NCBI GenBank assembly: GCA_030762895.1
Contig: CM061070.1
Location: 46,980,831-47,044,830 of the forward strand
Reading direction: 5' to 3'
Length of the DNA stretch: 64,000 nt
DNA from: Sophora flavescens
Taxonomy: Eukaryota > Streptophyta > Magnoliopsida > Fabales > Fabaceae
Shown: positions 60,566 through 64,000 of the stretch, one piece after another
Layout: each line of letters starts with the position of its first letter
Position numbering within the stretch: position 1 is the first letter of the stretch
Notes under the pieces: generated by a model
What the model was told of the DNA's origin: nothing
Seen by the model: the letters and a program-made list of their open reading frames with translations, nothing else
Database searches by the model: none
Program-made: the position numbers and the translations under genes

Positions 60566-61292
60566 CTTCTTCCTTGTCCTCACCTTGTAATACATATACT
60601 TCAACCTCTTCTTCCTTGTCCTCACCTTGTAATACATATACTTCAACCTCTTTGGAGCATATTCTCATGGCAGTTTCTACAATTTTCATTGCACCGACAT
60701 CATTTGAAACCTGAACCAAGCCCTCCTCTAGCCGAATACCAGGCTTTCGATAGAAAATTCGTACAATTCCGTTGTAGCCTATATTCTTGAGGATGCTGGT
60801 GATCTCTGGAAGGGATCGTTCATCAGGATCACAATCATGGAGGGTGTATTTCAACCCTCCAACATATTGTAACTACATACCTTGCCTTTTTGTTGGAGTA
60901 AGAAGCAGATGACCTCCATGGTGTATAAACACCGTGAATTTGCTAGTTATGTTCCCTATAATCAACCAAATGTCAATGATTGAAAAAACTACATAGAAAC
61001 ACAAATCGAAAGGATTTTCAACCAAAAATAATCATGAAGTAGGGGATTCAAAATTTGCGTTTAGGGTGAACACAAGAAAACCCATTGAACCCACAAATAA
61101 AATGCATTTTAGGGTTTAGAAATTAAAATGGAGGTGATCCAAATCAACCCACAAATCCAACAAGAACAAAAGCCCTCCTCTAATCAACCCCAAATCAAAC
61201 AAGAAAAAAAACCCCTCCTCTAATTAACAAAAACTGAAAAAATCAGAATGGGTGTAGAGCATGTTACCCAGGTTAGAAGAATTCGCCGCCAT
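60566..61292 (-). pseudogene. MULE-2 transposase, N-terminal PB1-like part
   Basis: The minus strand starts with ATG at 61292 (MAANSSNL). A likely GT-AG intron covers 60956-61267, after which the frame gives KFTVFIHHGGH, a stop, then YVGGLKYTLHDCDPDERSL and SILKNIGYNGIVRIFY. This is the PB1-like N-terminal domain of plant MULE transposases. The end reads YVLQGEDKEE twice in a row and runs into the E1 3' LTR. If E1 and one copy of cttct are ignored, the frame passes directly into the acidic linker at 25351, so both parts belong to one gene. The stop near 60880 adds to its inactivation. Confidence 0.85.
60571..60654. repeat. 42-bp in-frame tandem duplication
   Basis: The unit beginning tccttgtcctcacc and ending caacctcttct occurs twice (from 60571 and 60613). 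On the coding strand it doubles EVEVYVLQGEDKEE, 14 residues, right at the E1 insertion point. Confidence 0.93.
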
Positions 61293-61527
61293 CCTTCGAA
61301 ATGCAATTTTGCAAACTTTGTTCATGCTTCATTATATTCTGGTTCGAGGAGTGAGATTAGATAAGTTTTTGAAGTGATTAGAAGTGTCTAGAAGTTAAGT
61401 GGTGAAGTGAAGGTTCAAAAATGAAGTGTTACGGAGGGAAGATGGAAGATTGATGGACTGTCCTTCACTAATCCATGTTGGAGGAGAGAGAATGCTATGT
61501 TGGTGAGTTGGTTGCCAAGTTAAGCCA

Positions 61528-61718
61528 GGTGGGAGATAACGGACACGTAAGATCTGTTAATGAAAGCACAGTAACGTTGGGTGGGGGGGTGTGGTGGGGG
61601 GGGGGGGGACTAACTGGGTAACGGTTGTTAGGTGTAGGGACCATTTTAATAGTTTTTAAGTACATGGACTAAATGGAGAACTAGTGTCAAGTATAGGAAC
61701 TAATTTATTACTTTAACC
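61528..61718. repeat. MULE-2 right terminal inverted repeat
   Basis: Inverted partner of 20916-21090. It carries an expanded G-rich run at about 61580-61610 where the left arm has only five C bases, which accounts for its greater length. Confidence 0.93.
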
Positions 61719-62948
61719 CAAGTATTATTTATAATAAAGCCAATAACAATACATCGAGACTATTATGTGTGTAGACTGATGACCGCTTCTCACGGGTTAT
61801 GGACATGAGATATCAAGTCATGCACATAGGTACACATTAGAGTAATGATGTACTATATTGACCCACCGTGAGAACACTACATGGAGCATTATGTGAGTGT
61901 CATAGTAGTTATGATAGTGACAATGGTGTATACAATCCGTCGACCCGAAATCACTACGATTCCTACATGAGAAGTTGTGTACATTAATATCGTCAAACAT
62001 TATCTATAACAGGATGACTATAAAGTTGATCATTGGGTACACCGCGAGTTATGTGGAGGGGTGTGAGTGATCTAGATGGGATTTTTCCCTCAAATAGGAG
62101 TAATATCTGTGGGGCCCTTGATAGAATGAGATTGTAAAATGCATGGTTGTGCTGAAATGAGGCAATATGAGATATTGACCTCATTTATTATTAAGTCTGC
62201 TCAGGTATCAAGAAATGTGATATTGAACTATACAAGGTTGACATGTTCTATGCCTTGTGTTCAATATAGATATTAGAACAAAGGGATAATAATACACATA
62301 AACATTGGTCACGAAATAGTTACATCAAATCACCGACTTTCTCATTACTTAGGTAGGCAATGAAGTGTTGCTAGACATTGCTCATTGTTTATAATATTAA
62401 ATATGATTTAATATTATTGCCAATGTTATGGGAACCTATAGTGTCACACACATAGAGCAGGTTAATCAGAACTAAAAGAAATTGAGTTAGATTCAATTTC
62501 TATTGGGTCACACTCATGATAGATGAGCCCATAAGGGCCAGGTCAAACCTTTTTCTCCCTAGTGGTGCGCCTACCTATATATGATAGTGTTAGAATGCTG
62601 ACCCGTATAACACAATCTCTGGCCACACTCTGCACACAGTTTACATGAAAAGGAAAAACATCGTCGTCGTCTCATCTTGCATCTAGCAGTGCTAAGAGAC
62701 GCGCTCCGAGGACAAACAAGTAGGATGCGCTTCGAGGACAAACACGTGGGACATGTTCATCTGCTCGTGTGGACTTCGTAGAGGCATTGTTGTTCATGCA
62801 GTGCTCGTGATTTGGAACATGACAAAATTAATAGGTCTGTGCTAAAGGAGGGAAAAACTTTTGAACATGAACCATGTCCATTCACATGGATTCTTGGTGG
62901 GAATTTTTTCCGCTGCGTGTTTTTGGTACGCAAATTCTCTGCAACTCA

Positions 62949-63218
62949 CTCCCTCTCTCTAAAACTCATTTTCTCTTTATCTCGAGCTTTGGGAACGTAG
63001 ATGATGAAAGTAAGAAAATTGTTAAGTAAAAGAGGACATGAATGCACTGAGCACACTCTAGTGTGCCAGTGTCCAACATTCAAGTGTGCCCACGCTAGAG
63101 TGTGGCCTCTGCTATGCCACATCTCTTCCACGCGTCAATATGCGCTGACATGTATACAGCATGCATCAAGACCTCCAAGCTAAAGCGTCCAACCACCCTG
63201 ACTCAAACGCCAACAGTC
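62949..63218. other. Flanking DNA without gene
   Basis: DNA to the right of the copia-type solo LTR; its left counterpart ends at 20689. It holds an inverted repeat (63052-63104) but no gene that I can recognise. Confidence 0.4.
63052..63104. repeat. Inverted repeat, 14-bp arms
   Basis: The arm cacactctagtgtg (63052-63065) pairs with cacgctagagtgtg (63091-63104), one mismatch, with a 25-base loop. It could form a hairpin; no function is evident. Confidence 0.7.
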
Positions 63219-64000
63219 TGTAACGCCCTTCTCGAGTGCTACATCGTAAATGACATTTTAAGGCCGAAAAGTGATTTAATTAAAATCCGCTGTAATATGA
63301 CGGGAAATTTTTTTCCTTTTTCACAAGGCATAAATATAAATACTTGGAATAAGGTGAAAGTGCAATAACATATTTCATAATCATAGTTAAGGGTATAAGT
63401 TCGAAAATCATTTACATAAATGCCCAACCCAACTCATAAACTGAAAACATAAAGATACACAGACCCAACATAAAGCTATGGAGACGCAGCTCCTAAAATA
63501 TAAAACACTTGGAGTTGCGGCTCCATTAACGGTAACCCTAACTCCTAGACATACCAAGCTGGTCAAAACAAAATATAAAAGACCATCATATCTCGTACTT
63601 CATGAGAAGAACAAACCCATCTGGCGAGATCTAGTGGAAACTCTACTTGAGTCCGCTATCGACATCGTCACAAACAACACTACTAGAGTCACTACAAAAG
63701 TAGCTCTCGGACTAAGTCCTTTCCTTTTCCAAGAGAAAAGTCATAGCCTACAGACCAACGACAATCATGCCTGTCTCGAGAAAAGAAAGGTCAGGCATGA
63801 CAGAAAACACAAAGACCATCATCTTGGACCATCTGAAAACCGAAAGACGTCCACTAGAAACTCCATCATATCGTCTGCATGCTCATACCTCAACTTCTAC
63901 GATGGATCAGTCAATCGACATATTGACGTCTCAGTCTTCTCAGAAAAACATAGAAGGCACAAAGCCAGCCGACATAGGCAATATAAAATAAGGAGGTAAG
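63219..64000 (+). mobile_element. Start of another TGTAACGCCC LTR-like element (runs off window)
   Basis: The sequence tgtaacgcccttctcgag resembles the ends of the other TGTAAC-type LTRs in this window. No coding domain follows. A plus-strand frame stays open from 63478 to the window edge (at least 173 codons), but it has no motif I recognise and a second frame overlaps it, so I do not call a gene. The right end lies outside the window. Confidence 0.4.

Larger units (their letters stand above)
20916..61718 (-). mobile_element. MULE-2, Mutator-like transposon with 35-kb nested insert
   Basis: Both ends read inward ggttaaagtaataaattag, with about 175-190 bp of inverted similarity. The flanking 9 bases are taagtatta (20907-20915) and caagtatta (61719-61727), a 9-bp target duplication with one change. 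The transposase gene lies on the minus strand in two pieces (60566-61292 and 22134-25351), separated by Sirevirus E1. Subtracting that insertion leaves about 5.6 kb, a normal size for an autonomous MULE. It landed inside the copia-type solo LTR. Confidence 0.93.
20690..62943 (+). mobile_element. Copia-type solo LTR split by MULE-2
   Basis: The left piece is 20690-20915 and the right piece 61728-62943. It starts tgttggtttaagcc and ends ttccgctgcgtgt...ctctgca. The 5 bases actca sit directly outside both ends (20685-20689 and 62944-62948), about 42 kb apart, which proves the two pieces were one insertion. Without MULE-2 the LTR is about 1442 bp. The tail tttccgctgcgt...ggtacg is typical of plant copia LTRs. 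No pol of this element is present. Confidence 0.85.

Noticed and set aside
63478..63999. ORF of 173 codons at the right edge
   Set aside because: It lies in LTR-like DNA, a second frame overlaps it, and no motif is seen; open length alone is not enough.

Overview
This window is plant nuclear DNA, almost certainly from a flowering plant and probably a eudicot. Everything I can identify is transposable-element sequence: Mutator-like elements (MULEs), a hAT element, Sirevirus-type Ty1/copia elements, Ty3/gypsy remnants, Cassandra-type TRIMs with a 5S-rRNA-like core, and several solo LTRs. I see no convincing host gene, tRNA, functional rRNA or CRISPR array. A legume would fit the mix of families, but that is a guess.

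Left part (1-20.7 kb). A decayed Ty3/gypsy RNase H-integrase remnant lies at about 0.68-1.73 kb. MULE-1 (4166-12230) has about 210-250 bp terminal inverted repeats (TIRs) and a perfect 9-bp target duplication (taaaatgtt). Its minus-strand transposase gene is broken by stops and by a decayed hAT element (6927-10578). A 0.9-kb tandem duplication with (AT)n tracts follows (12.9-14.7 kb). Next come two nested Sirevirus-like LTRs of opposite orientation (15.1-17.4 kb) and a solo LTR (17631-19871, TSD ccaat).

Right part (20.7-62.9 kb). This is one nest at least five layers deep, with most layers fixed by target-site duplications. A 1.44-kb copia-type solo LTR (ends 20690 and 62943, TSD actca) is split by MULE-2 (20916-61718, 9-bp TSD with one mismatch). 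MULE-2 is about 5.6 kb without its inserts. Its transposase gene (minus strand) is split by Sirevirus E1 (25357-60565, plus strand, TSD cttct). E1 in turn contains a broken LTR-like element (from 26266) holding a 3.7-kb solo LTR-like element (30779-34517, TSD atctt); a minus-strand Sirevirus E2 (37306-about 48.05 kb) carrying a three-LTR Cassandra array (43558-44917, TSD cttac); a lone E2-family LTR (48813-50146, TSD gtttc); a snap-back Cassandra (51720-52687, TSD agcaa); and a solo LTR in the env-like ORF (54327-56738). A block of about 4 kb is present twice in direct orientation (34874-38900 and 46388-50146), which fits unequal crossing over between a full-length and a solo-LTR allele of E2.

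Nothing here looks like a working gene system. The notable content is the record of insertions, the inverted 5S-containing TRIM, the three-LTR TRIM, the duplicated block, and a MULE gene whose reading frame and two introns can still be followed across a 35-kb insertion. The window ends inside another TGTAACGCCC-type LTR-like sequence (from 63219).
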